Source of the DNA: CAXBID01 sp049791475
GTDB lineage: Bacteria > Bacteroidota > Bacteroidia > Flavobacteriales > Flavobacteriaceae
Direction of reading: 5' to 3'
Assembly (NCBI GenBank): GCA_049791475.1
Contig: JBAQZZ010000238.1
Location: 1 to 64,000 of the forward strand
DNA length: 64,000 bases
A model generated the notes under the pieces. It searched no databases and was not told the origin of the DNA. It saw only the letters and a program-made list of their open reading frames with translations. Shown here piece after piece: positions 41,618 to 49,973 of the stretch; the stretch's first letter is position 1; each line of letters begins with the position of its first letter. Position numbers and translations under genes: made by a program.

Positions 41618-42637
41618 CTACACTAAAAGATTATGTTTTTGGCGATATTCAATTGGGGTACATTTCTCATGTTTTTTAAAAACCGTTGAAAAATACTGGC
41701 TTGTAGAAAACCCACAACTAAATGCTACTTCGGCAACACTAAAATCATTGTTTTCCAATAATATTCGTTTAGACATTTCTAAGCGCCTCATCATTAAATA
41801 CCGCATAGGTGTTAAATTTGTTAACTGCTTACAATGATATGTAAATCGAGTTAAACCAACCCCTGCTGAATCTGCCATTTTTTCAATAGTCCAAGCTTCG
41901 GCTAAATCTTTCTCTAATTCATTCAAAAATAACTTAACACTTCTTGAACTATCTGTAAGCTCTTCTTTAAGCTCTACATTTTCAGAGACCAAAAGATCTA
42001 AAAGAAGTATTAATAAATAATTAACCAACAATCTAATTCTTGATGAATTGCTTCCTTTTTTATCTGTATCAACTGCTTGTCCAATCCTCTGAAAACAGTC
42101 TATTACCCGCTTATCCGAGCGCAAACGCACATCTTCATTTTGTCTCAAAATAGTAGTTAATTTAAGCAAGTCCTCTGGTGCTAAAATTATCCAGTCAGGC
42201 CAAACCCAATTTTGATGAGGCCTCCGCACACCTAAATCTAATATAACCCAATAAAACTTTCCTACACCAATATTTGGGTTTCCAACTTTGTGAGCTTCCC
42301 ATGGGCGAGTAATAGTTAAATCATTTGGTTGCAATTCCATTTCTTTTTTTTCTTGAGAATATGGCATGGAACCCGATTCTAAAAAATGAATTTCAATACC
42401 CTCATTTCTATGCCAATCTAAACCCCAATCTTGTTTTTCATTAGCATCCCAATACCCAACACTATTTAATCCTAAAGTATCATCTGTTAATCTATCTCCA
42501 GGATAAGTGTATCTAGCTAGAGCTTTAAATTTTAGTTTTTTTCTATTAACTGCATCAATAAGTGGCAAACAAGTATCTGCATGATAGATAATACCATCGG
42601 CTTCAAACGGGGTTATTTTTTGTATATTTAACTTCAC
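41618..42637 (-). CDS. AraC-family transcriptional regulator
   Basis: An N-terminal cupin-like sensor (about 30-130, containing WHRNEGIEIHFLESGSMPYSQ and LTITRPWEAHKVGNP) is joined to a C-terminal double helix-turn-helix (WTIEKMADSAGVGLTRFTYHCK, then FSVAEVAFSCGFSTSQYFSTVFKK). The frame has no ATG near its beginning. I chose GTG at 42637 (MKLNIQKITPF), with TTG at 42667 as the alternative. It sits between the two divergent sugar blocks and is the obvious candidate to control both. The GMC block is now separated from it by a 149-bp MITE-like insertion. Confidence 0.87.
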   Translation of the reverse strand: MKLNIQKITPFEADGIIYHADTCLPLIDAVNRKKLKFKALARYTYPGDRLTDDTLGLNSVGYWDANEKQDWGLDWHRNEGIEIHFLESGSMPYSQEKKEMELQPNDLTITRPWEAHKVGNPNIGVGKFYWVILDLGVRRPHQNWVWPDWIILAPEDLLKLTTILRQNEDVRLRSDKRVIDCFQRIGQAVDTDKKGSNSSRIRLLVNYLLILLLDLLVSENVELKEELTDSSRSVKLFLNELEKDLAEAWTIEKMADSAGVGLTRFTYHCKQLTNLTPMRYLMMRRLEMSKRILLENNDFSVAEVAFSCGFSTSQYFSTVFKKHEKCTPIEYRQKHNLLV

Positions 42638-42737
42638 TGAAAAAAATTGAACAACAATATAATGCAAATTAATTAATTTGGCATTAAATCTGCAATTTTA
42701 TTATATTAAATGCTAATTTTATAACTAAACTAATTAA

Positions 42738-42886
42738 GTACATGACAAAATTTTAAATAAGAAGTTCAAATCATTAAAAATGAGTTCCTTAATAATTCCT
42801 CCCCTTTTTTAAGGGGAGGTGTCGATAGGCGGAGGGGTCAACGATAGAAGCTTTTCAAATATCAACGAACTATTTTTGTCATGTAC
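42738..42886. mobile_element. MITE-like element, copy 2 (149 bp)
   Basis: The ends GTACATGACAAAA (left) and its inverse (right) match copy 1 at 23349-23510. TAA flanks both ends (42735-42737 and 42887-42889), and a longer 12-base direct repeat TAAACTAATTAA occurs at 42726-42737 and 42892-42903. The core holds an R1-like GC palindrome (CTCCCC/GGGGAG, about 42802-42822) plus GGCGGAGGGGTC in place of the R2 palindrome of copy 1. It ends 28 bases upstream of the GMC oxidoreductase start. Confidence 0.7.
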
Positions 42887-42914
42887 TAAACTAAACTAAT
42901 TAATACTAATTATA

Positions 42915-44639
42915 ATGAATGTCAACAATTTAAACTCCATTGAAGAAGAATATGATGCCATCGTTGTTGGCACCGGTATTTCTGGTGGATGGGCTGCAAA
43001 AGAACTTTGCGAAAATGGACTTAAAACATTAGTCCTTGAACGTGGGAGAATGGTAAAACATATTGAAGATTACCCAACTGCAAACCTAGACCCTTGGGAT
43101 TTTCCAACCGGCGATGTAACAACAAGAGAAACATTAGAACGTATGCCTAAACAAAATAGAACAGGATACGTTACTAGAGAGTCTCGAAAGCATTTTTTTG
43201 TAGATGATATTAAGCATCCATATAATGAAGTTAGACGTTTTGATTGGATTAGAGGTTATCATGTTGGTGGACGTTCTTTAACGTGGGGCAGGCAAAGTTA
43301 CCGATTAAGTGATATAGATTTTGAAGCCAATAAAAAAGAGGGTATAGCCGTAGATTGGCCCGTTCGTTATAAAGATATTGAACCATGGTATGACAAAGTG
43401 GAAGAATACATTGGTGTGAGTGGGGAAAATTTGGGCTTAGAAGTTTTACCAGATCAAAAACTTTTAAAACCAATGAATCTTAATTGTGTTGAAGAGCATT
43501 TGAAAGAAAAAATGAATGAAACATTCGATGATGGTAGACTTTTAACCATAGGTAGAACAGCACATATAACTGAAGGCACAAAACCAGGAATGGGGAGAAG
43601 TGCTTGCCAATACAGAAATAGATGTATGAGAGGTTGTCCATTTGGAGCTTATTTTAGTAGCAACTCATCAACACTTCCAGCTGCTGAGGCTACAGGAAAT
43701 ATGACTTTAAGACCAAATTCAATTGTACATGAAGTTATATATGATGATGCTACCAAACAAGCAACAGGTGTAAGAGTGATTGATGCTGAAACAAAAGAAA
43801 CCTTTGAATATAAAGCCAAAGTAATTTTCTTATGTGCTTCGGCTATTGCTTCAGCATCTATTTTATTGCAATCAAAATCTGAACGTTTTCCAAACGGTTT
43901 AGGAAATGATAGTGGTGAATTAGGCCACAACATTATGGATCATCATTTTAAGGTGGGAGCTACTGCAGTAGCTGATGGATTTGAAGATAAAATAAATAAA
44001 GGACGTAGAGCCAATGGAATTTATATTCCTAGATTTAGAAATCTTGGTGGAAATACTAACACTAAAGAATTCAAAAGAGGTTATGGCTACCAAGGAGGTG
44101 CAACTAGATCTAATATTTCTGAAATGGTTGCTGAATTAAAATATGGTCCAAAATTAAAAGAAGCTATTTTAAAACCTGGGGAGTGGAATGTTAACCTTCT
44201 TGCCTTTGGCGAGACATTACCTGATCATAACAATAAAATGTATTTAGATTATGATAAGCTTGACGAATGGGGATTGCCTACCGTAACCTTTGATGCCGAT
44301 TTTGGTGAAAATGAATTGGCAATGCGAAAAGATATGCAAGAGCAAGCTATAAAAATGCTTGAAGCTGCTGGCTTTAAAGATGTTGAGGGCTATGATGAAA
44401 TTGAAGGAAGAGCCATGGGATTAGGTATTCATGAAATGGGAACAGCAAGAATGGGACACGACCCTAAAACCTCGGTTTTAAATGGAAACAATCAAATTCA
44501 CGCTTGTACAAATGTATATGTTACCGATGGAGCGTTTATGACGTCTGCTGCATGTCATAACCCATCGTTGGGTTATATGGCTTTTACCGCAAGAGCTGCA
44601 AATCATGCTGCTGAACAATTAAAGAAAAATAACGCATAA
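42915..44639 (+). CDS. GMC-family oxidoreductase, probable sugar (glucoside) dehydrogenase large subunit
   Basis: A 574-residue FAD enzyme: dinucleotide fold AIVVGTGISGGWAAKELCENG near residue 15, HVGGRSLTWGRQSYRLS, and the C-terminal GMC block MGTARMGHDPKTSVLNG, VTDGAFMTSAACHNPSLGYMA with the active-site His. It has no signal peptide, but the next gene encodes a Tat-exported gluconate 2-dehydrogenase subunit 3-like partner, with which such large subunits are co-exported. A cysteine-rich patch (about C234, C240, C244: SACQYRNRCMRGCPFG) may bind an Fe-S cluster, as in glucoside 3-dehydrogenases. It probably oxidises C3 of sugars in the periplasm, passing electrons on to a carrier. Confidence 0.9.
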   Translation: MNVNNLNSIEEEYDAIVVGTGISGGWAAKELCENGLKTLVLERGRMVKHIEDYPTANLDPWDFPTGDVTTRETLERMPKQNRTGYVTRESRKHFFVDDIKHPYNEVRRFDWIRGYHVGGRSLTWGRQSYRLSDIDFEANKKEGIAVDWPVRYKDIEPWYDKVEEYIGVSGENLGLEVLPDQKLLKPMNLNCVEEHLKEKMNETFDDGRLLTIGRTAHITEGTKPGMGRSACQYRNRCMRGCPFGAYFSSNSSTLPAAEATGNMTLRPNSIVHEVIYDDATKQATGVRVIDAETKETFEYKAKVIFLCASAIASASILLQSKSERFPNGLGNDSGELGHNIMDHHFKVGATAVADGFEDKINKGRRANGIYIPRFRNLGGNTNTKEFKRGYGYQGGATRSNISEMVAELKYGPKLKEAILKPGEWNVNLLAFGETLPDHNNKMYLDYDKLDEWGLPTVTFDADFGENELAMRKDMQEQAIKMLEAAGFKDVEGYDEIEGRAMGLGIHEMGTARMGHDPKTSVLNGNNQIHACTNVYVTDGAFMTSAACHNPSLGYMAFTARAANHAAEQLKKNNA

Positions 44640-44650
44640 AATTTTTAAAA

Positions 44651-45250
44651 ATGAAAAGAAGAGACGCATTAAAAAATTTAGGTCTTGCAACAGGCTTTTT
44701 TGTCGCAACGCCAACTATTGTTAGTTTATTACAAAGTTGTACCAGTGATGTTAAAATGTGGATGCCCGAATTTTTAACCAGTGATCAAGGTATTGCTTTA
44801 ACCAAAATAGTTGATATCATTTTGCCAAAAACAGAAAATCTACCCTCGGCGACAGAACTTAATGTTCCTCAATTTATTGACAAATATTTGAACGAAGTTT
44901 TAGAGGATGAAGATCAAGCAAAGTTTAGAGTAGCTTTTGAAAATATGGTTTCAATACTGAGACCGAATCCTGAAGAACCTATTGGTAAAGTAACTGATGA
45001 AGCTTACAAAGCATTATTAGATAAAAACATGCTTATTAAAGACGAAATTGATCAAGAAAGAGAAGCAAATCTTGAATCTTTGGAATTAACAAAATCTGAA
45101 TTTTTAAATAGCTTAAAATGGATGACTATCAATGCCTATTTAACCACTGAACAAATTGGTGAAAACGTGTTGGTTTACGACCCTGTTCCCTCGCAGTACT
45201 ATTGTGGAGATTTACAAGAATTAACAGGTGGAAAATCTTATTCTTTATAA
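44651..45250 (+). CDS. gluconate 2-dehydrogenase subunit 3 family protein (Tat lipoprotein)
   Basis: The 199-residue protein begins MKRRDALKNLGLATGFFVA, a twin-arginine signal, ending in a lipobox-like SLLQSC. The mature helical part (DQGIALTKIVDIILPKTENLPSA, AYLTTEQIGENVLVYDPVP) matches the small subunit of flavin-containing sugar dehydrogenases. It likely carries the GMC partner through the Tat system and anchors it. It is 11 bases downstream of the GMC gene and one base upstream of the next start. Confidence 0.9.
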   Translation: MKRRDALKNLGLATGFFVATPTIVSLLQSCTSDVKMWMPEFLTSDQGIALTKIVDIILPKTENLPSATELNVPQFIDKYLNEVLEDEDQAKFRVAFENMVSILRPNPEEPIGKVTDEAYKALLDKNMLIKDEIDQEREANLESLELTKSEFLNSLKWMTINAYLTTEQIGENVLVYDPVPSQYYCGDLQELTGGKSYSL

Positions 45251-45251
45251 A

Positions 45252-46067
45252 ATGAAGTATTATTCAGCTCTAATTATAACACTAATTTTAGCAATATGCT
45301 TTAGTTGTAAAAATAATTCAAAAAAAAATACTGAAACCGATACGACTAAAGTAGAAGTTGCCGAAAATTGGCAATCTTTATTTAATGGAGAAAATTTGGA
45401 CGGTTGGTTAGTTAAAATCAATGGTTTTGAATTAAATGATAATTATAATAGCACCTTTAGGGCTGAAAATGGTGTCCTAAAAGTGTCTTATGACAATTAT
45501 GAAAACTTCACTGATGAGTTTGGGCATATTTTTTACAAAACCCCTTTTACCAATTATAAATTGAGACTTCAATATAGGTTTGTTGGTAATCAAGTTAAAG
45601 GTGGTAAAGCTTGGGCAACAAAAAATAGTGGGATCATGCTACATAGTCAATCTCCAGAAAGTATGTTAAAAAATCAAGGCTTTCCACTTTCATTAGAATT
45701 TCAACTGCTTGGAGGTGTGAATAAAAATGAGCCTCGACCTTCAGGAAATATTTGTACACCTGGAACTCATGTTGAGATAAATGGAAAATTAATTACAGAA
45801 CATTGTATTCCTGCAAATTGTAAAACCTATTATGGTGAAGAATGGATAATGGCAGAAGTTGTTGTTAATAATGATTCTATAACACATTTTATTGATGGAA
45901 AACCTGTAATATCATATTCTAACCCAACCATTGGAGGTCAGTTTTTGGATGATTCCTCAGAAGATATTCAAGCTAAAGTTGGACAATCACTAACTAGCGG
46001 TTATATTTCATTGCAGAGTGAAAGTCATCCCATAGAATTTAAAAATATTGAAATATTAAAACTCTAA
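45252..46067 (+). CDS. DUF1080 lipoprotein, paralogue of the 36.3-kb gene
   Basis: From the ATG at 45252 (MKYYSALIITLILAICFSC, lipid Cys19) the protein has 271 residues. The frame is open upstream to 45228, but that would overlap the preceding gene and lose the clean lipoprotein signal. The DUF1080 fold is visible: WQSLFNGENLDGWLVKI, YKLRLQYRFVGNQVKGG, NSGIMLHSQSPESML, SLEFQLLGG and ISLQSESHPIEFKNIEIL. It is expected to hydrolyse the 3-keto-glycosides produced by the GMC dehydrogenase encoded just upstream. It shares fold and motif order with the protein at 36303-37043 but differs in detail, so the two may prefer different linkages. Confidence 0.88.
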   Translation: MKYYSALIITLILAICFSCKNNSKKNTETDTTKVEVAENWQSLFNGENLDGWLVKINGFELNDNYNSTFRAENGVLKVSYDNYENFTDEFGHIFYKTPFTNYKLRLQYRFVGNQVKGGKAWATKNSGIMLHSQSPESMLKNQGFPLSLEFQLLGGVNKNEPRPSGNICTPGTHVEINGKLITEHCIPANCKTYYGEEWIMAEVVVNNDSITHFIDGKPVISYSNPTIGGQFLDDSSEDIQAKVGQSLTSGYISLQSESHPIEFKNIEILKL

Positions 46068-46094
46068 TACTTATAACCTTTAATTCGTTTCAAA

Positions 46095-47543
46095 ATGAGT
46101 AAAAAACCTTCAGCTAGCAGACGATCATTCATTAAAAAAACAGTGCTAACAACTATAGGTATTTCAATTATTCCTAGACATGTAATGGGCAAAGGTTTTG
46201 TTGCACCAAGTGATAAATTAAACATTGCTATTGTTGGAGCTGGAGGAAAAGGATATACAGATATGCTTAATGTTTGGAATAATGGCGCATCAAATATTGC
46301 TGCCATTTGTGATGTTGACTGGAATAGTGCGTCAAATGCATTTAACAAATTCCCAAAAGCTAAACAGTTTAAAGATTATAGAAAGCTACTGGATGAAATG
46401 AAAGATATTGATGCTTTAACAGTATCAACACCTGATCATACACATGCAGTAATTACGCTTGCTGCAATGCAATTAAATAAAGATGTTTACGTACAAAAAC
46501 CATTAACTCATAGTATTCATGAAGCCAGAGTATTAACCGAAGCCGCTAATAAATACGAAATAGTAACCCAAATGGGAAACCAAGGTGCTTCAGGTAAAGG
46601 TGTTAAAACTTTGATAGATTGGTTTGATTCTGGAATTATAGGAACTGTGAATGAAGTAGATGTTTGGACTAACAGACCTGTTTGGCCACAAGGTATTAAA
46701 ACGCCTACTGAAAAGCCAACAATTCTTGATAATTTAGATTGGGACACTTGGGTTGGACCTGCAAGTTGGGTTGATTATCATCCTTTATACCATCCTTTTA
46801 AATGGCGAGGTTGGTGGAATTTTGGAACTGGCGCTCTTGGTGATATGGGTTGTCATTTAATGGATCCACCCTATAGAGTTTTAGGATTAGGATATCCAAC
46901 TGAAGTTGAAAGTAGTGTTGGTTCTATATTTACACAAGATTGGACTCCCGATTATTACCCAGAATCTTGCCCGCCTTCATCAAGAACACAATTAAAATTT
47001 GAAGCAACAGAAAAAAACCCATCGGCAGTTAAACTAAATTGGACTGATGGTGGATTACGTCCATTTCATCCAGATTTGATTCCTGCAGATCATCCAATAG
47101 GTGATGAAAATAGTGCTAATGGTGTTATGATGATGGGAGAAAAAGGAATAATGACTTGTGGAACTTATGGTTTGAACCCTAAAATATACTTGAATTCTGG
47201 TGAGATTATTTTGCCTGAAAAAGATGAAATAGAAAATACAAATCCATTGCCTGAGAATGGCCATCATCGTGCATGGGTTGAAGCTTGTAAAGCTGGGTAT
47301 GGAAGTGACCAACATAAAGCACTCACATCTTCTTTTGATTTTGCTGGACCGTTAACAGAATCTATTTTAATGGGGAATTTAGCTATAAGAAGCTATAACC
47401 TAAGAAAAGAAACTAAAAACGGATTTGATTACCCTGGCCGTAAAAAACTACTTTGGGATGGTGCTAATATGAAAGTTACTAATTACGAAGGTGCAAACCA
47501 ATTTGTAAAACGTGAGTATAGAAAAGGTTGGAAATTGGATTAA
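46095..47543 (+). CDS. Tat-exported Gfo/Idh/MocA family oxidoreductase
   Basis: The 482-residue protein has a twin-arginine leader SRRSFIKKTVLTTIGISII, then a Rossmann domain (KLNIAIVGAGGKGYTDML), the TPDHTHAVITLAAMQLNKDVYVQKPLTHS block with the EKP-equivalent QKP, and a C-terminal domain with GDMGCHLMDPPYRVLGLGYP. Exported Gfo/Idh proteins carry a tightly bound NAD(P) and are common in Bacteroidota polysaccharide loci. It is the last gene of the GMC operon (28 bases after DUF1080) and may reduce or interconvert keto-sugars in the periplasm. Confidence 0.88.
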   Translation: MSKKPSASRRSFIKKTVLTTIGISIIPRHVMGKGFVAPSDKLNIAIVGAGGKGYTDMLNVWNNGASNIAAICDVDWNSASNAFNKFPKAKQFKDYRKLLDEMKDIDALTVSTPDHTHAVITLAAMQLNKDVYVQKPLTHSIHEARVLTEAANKYEIVTQMGNQGASGKGVKTLIDWFDSGIIGTVNEVDVWTNRPVWPQGIKTPTEKPTILDNLDWDTWVGPASWVDYHPLYHPFKWRGWWNFGTGALGDMGCHLMDPPYRVLGLGYPTEVESSVGSIFTQDWTPDYYPESCPPSSRTQLKFEATEKNPSAVKLNWTDGGLRPFHPDLIPADHPIGDENSANGVMMMGEKGIMTCGTYGLNPKIYLNSGEIILPEKDEIENTNPLPENGHHRAWVEACKAGYGSDQHKALTSSFDFAGPLTESILMGNLAIRSYNLRKETKNGFDYPGRKKLLWDGANMKVTNYEGANQFVKREYRKGWKLD

Positions 47544-47563
47544 AGAATTTTTTGAAACTAACT

Positions 47564-47602
47564 ATCCTCGAGGCAGTCCCGATAGCTATCGGGATCGAGG
47601 AA
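47564..47602. terminator. hairpin between convergent genes, containing an R3 palindrome
   Basis: Outer arms TCCTCGA and TCGAGGA enclose TCCCGATAGCTATCGGGA. It lies between the convergent stops at 47543 and 47650 and would terminate either strand, though the T-runs are weak. The inner palindrome is also found at 32788-32804. Confidence 0.55.
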
Positions 47603-47649
47603 TTATTTCGACTAAATACAAAGAAAGTCTTAATTAATATTTTTTAGAT

Positions 47650-48165
47650 TTATTCTACAATAAATTTCCCTTTCATTAAACCAGAGTGCCCAGGAAAACT
47701 ACAGATAAAATCATAAGTCCCAGCTTCTGGAGCATCAAACTCAATGGAGGCTACTTGACCTCCACCTATTAAATCTGTATGAGCAATAGTATCATCAGTA
47801 TCTTTAGGAATGTATTTGTTGTCTTTTTCTGACGCTGCTTTAGCCGAAAACGCAGTAACATCTACACCTTGCTTTAAAATAACTATGTTATGTCCCATAA
47901 CATTAATATCTAATTTACCAACATGTCTCAAAGTTAGCTTCACCTTTTGTCCTACTTTTACTTTAATTTCATTGGTATTAAATCGCATCACATCATTTGA
48001 TGTAATTACAATATTTGCTACATTATCGTCTTCTTCTACTTCTTCTTTATCCGTTGAGCTTGATTTTTCATAAGTAAATCCCTCTTTCTCTTCTTTTTTA
48101 CCACCACAATTAAACATTAACAAAGCTAGTAAAATAGCTAGTGATTGAATTTTAATAATTTTCAT
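47650..48165 (-). CDS. azurin-like blue copper lipoprotein
   Basis: A small periplasmic electron carrier. The 171 residues start with a lipoprotein signal (LLALLMFNC, lipid Cys20), then an acidic linker and a cupredoxin domain with the azurin-type ligands: H92 (VMGHNIVI), C155, H160 and M164 (FICSFPGHSGLMKG). It reads convergently with the GMC/DUF1080/Gfo-Idh operon. Acceptance of electrons from the GMC sugar dehydrogenase is an attractive but unproven inference. Confidence 0.93.
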   Translation of the reverse strand: MKIIKIQSLAILLALLMFNCGGKKEEKEGFTYEKSSSTDKEEVEEDDNVANIVITSNDVMRFNTNEIKVKVGQKVKLTLRHVGKLDINVMGHNIVILKQGVDVTAFSAKAASEKDNKYIPKDTDDTIAHTDLIGGGQVASIEFDAPEAGTYDFICSFPGHSGLMKGKFIVE

Positions 48166-48205
48166 ATTTAAAGTTTTTAGTTAATTTAAAAATAGTTAAT
48201 CCAAA

Positions 48206-49798
48206 TTATAAAATATAATCTGTACTAATAAAATTAGACGTTTTCTTTTCCAAAAGCTCAGTTAAAATAGCATTATTGTACTCGTTATCTTTTGACGCTA
48301 CAAATGTTCTTATAGAAAATGAACGTAATGCATCATGAACACTCAAAGTCCCATAAGCTGAATCTTTTCTACCTGTGAAAGGATAAACATCTGGACCACG
48401 CTGACAAGAACTATTCAAATTCACTCGACAAACCAAGTTTACTAAAGTATCAATTAATGGTGAAAGGGTATGAATATTTTTTCCGAACAAACTTACTTGT
48501 TGTCCATAATTAGATTCTGCCATATCATCAAGTGGTTCCTCAATATCTGAAAAAGAAACAACTGGAACTACAGGTCCAAATTGTTCTTCTTTAAACACGC
48601 GCATGTCTTTAGAAACAGGATATAAAACCGCTGGAAAAATAAAATTCTCAGTAGTTTCACCACCTTTTTTATTTAACACTTTGGCACCTTTTTCTTTAGC
48701 ATCATCAATTAATTCTTGAATATATGCTGGTTTTTCTTCTTCAGGTAAAGGTGTTAATTTAGCACCATCTTCCCATGGATTTCCATATTTTAGTTGGTCT
48801 ACTTTAAAGGCAAATCGTCTGTTAAATTCTTCAACTACAGATTCGTGAACATACAATACTTTAAGTGCTGTACAACGCTGCCCATTAAACGATAAGGTTC
48901 CTGCAATACATTCATCAACCGCCAAATCTAAATCGGCATCGGGTAATACTATCGCAGGGTTTTTAGCCTCTAAACCTAAAACCATACGCAATCTATTTCC
49001 TTTTGGATGTTGCGATTGTAAAGCATTTGCAGATTTACTATTTCCTATTAGAGCCAAAACATCTATTTTTCCTGATTTCATAATAGGTGTTGCTAGAACA
49101 CGACCACGACCAAAAACAATATTAACCACACCTTCTGGAAAACTACTTTGAAAAGCTTCCATTAAAGGTGAAATTAGCAAAACACCATGTTTTGCCGGTT
49201 TAAAAATAACCGGGTTACCCATAATTAAGGCAGGGATTAATAAAGTAAAAGTTTCATTTAAAGGATAATTATACGGTCCTAAACACAAAACAACACCTAA
49301 TGGCCCTCGGCGAATATGCGCATAAACTCCTGAGTTTTTTTCAAATTTAGCTGAATCTCTATCTATCTGTTTATAAGCCTCAATAGTATCGTAGATATAA
49401 TCTACGGTTCTATCAAATTCTTTTTCAGAATCTGGTAGATTTTTACCTATTTCCCACATCAAAAGTTTTACAACTTCTTCACGCTTGGTTTTCATTTGTT
49501 CAACAAAAGTTTCCATGCAGGCAATTCTATCCGCTACCTTCATTGTGGGCCACAAACCCTTACCCTTATCATAGGCTGAAGTTGCAGAATTAAGGACTTC
49601 TAATGCTTCTTTTTCTCCTAATTGAGGAATAGTTCCTAAAAGTGTTTTCTTATATTTTTCTGTAGATGAAATAGTTGAATATACCTCTGCAGTATCACCT
49701 TCCCAATTTTTTAATTCACCATTTACTAAATAGGTTTTTTGATGTAAAAGCGAATCTATTTTAAATGTTTCTGGAATATCTTGGAAAGTTTTTTTCAT
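48206..49798 (-). CDS. aldehyde dehydrogenase, non-phosphorylating GAPDH (GapN) type
   Basis: It probably oxidises glyceraldehyde 3-phosphate to 3-phosphoglycerate with NADP. The 530 residues have the ALDH pattern: LCLGPYNYPLNETFTLLIPAL near residue 175, FKPAKHGV, LALIGNSKSANAL, the Glu region MVLGLEAKNPAIVLPDAD, and the catalytic Cys in FNGQRCTALKVLY. The ELGGK motif of ordinary aldehyde dehydrogenases is replaced by GLEAK, as in GapN-like proteins. It is a single gene with about 40 bases to azurin downstream and 175 bases of intergenic sequence upstream, where I see nothing definite. Confidence 0.85.
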   Translation of the reverse strand: MKKTFQDIPETFKIDSLLHQKTYLVNGELKNWEGDTAEVYSTISSTEKYKKTLLGTIPQLGEKEALEVLNSATSAYDKGKGLWPTMKVADRIACMETFVEQMKTKREEVVKLLMWEIGKNLPDSEKEFDRTVDYIYDTIEAYKQIDRDSAKFEKNSGVYAHIRRGPLGVVLCLGPYNYPLNETFTLLIPALIMGNPVIFKPAKHGVLLISPLMEAFQSSFPEGVVNIVFGRGRVLATPIMKSGKIDVLALIGNSKSANALQSQHPKGNRLRMVLGLEAKNPAIVLPDADLDLAVDECIAGTLSFNGQRCTALKVLYVHESVVEEFNRRFAFKVDQLKYGNPWEDGAKLTPLPEEEKPAYIQELIDDAKEKGAKVLNKKGGETTENFIFPAVLYPVSKDMRVFKEEQFGPVVPVVSFSDIEEPLDDMAESNYGQQVSLFGKNIHTLSPLIDTLVNLVCRVNLNSSCQRGPDVYPFTGRKDSAYGTLSVHDALRSFSIRTFVASKDNEYNNAILTELLEKKTSNFISTDYIL

Positions 49799-49973
49799 AA
49801 TATGAAAGTTTGTATTGAATTTGTGGAATAACCTAAATCTCTATTATAACAGAAATAAAATTATGTATTCCAAAGTAAAGAAAATTAAGCTAAATCTAAT
49901 AGATAAACCACTTATAATTTAAAGGATTGAAACGAAAACGTTTGCGGAATTGCTAATTAAAAAATAGTATTAC

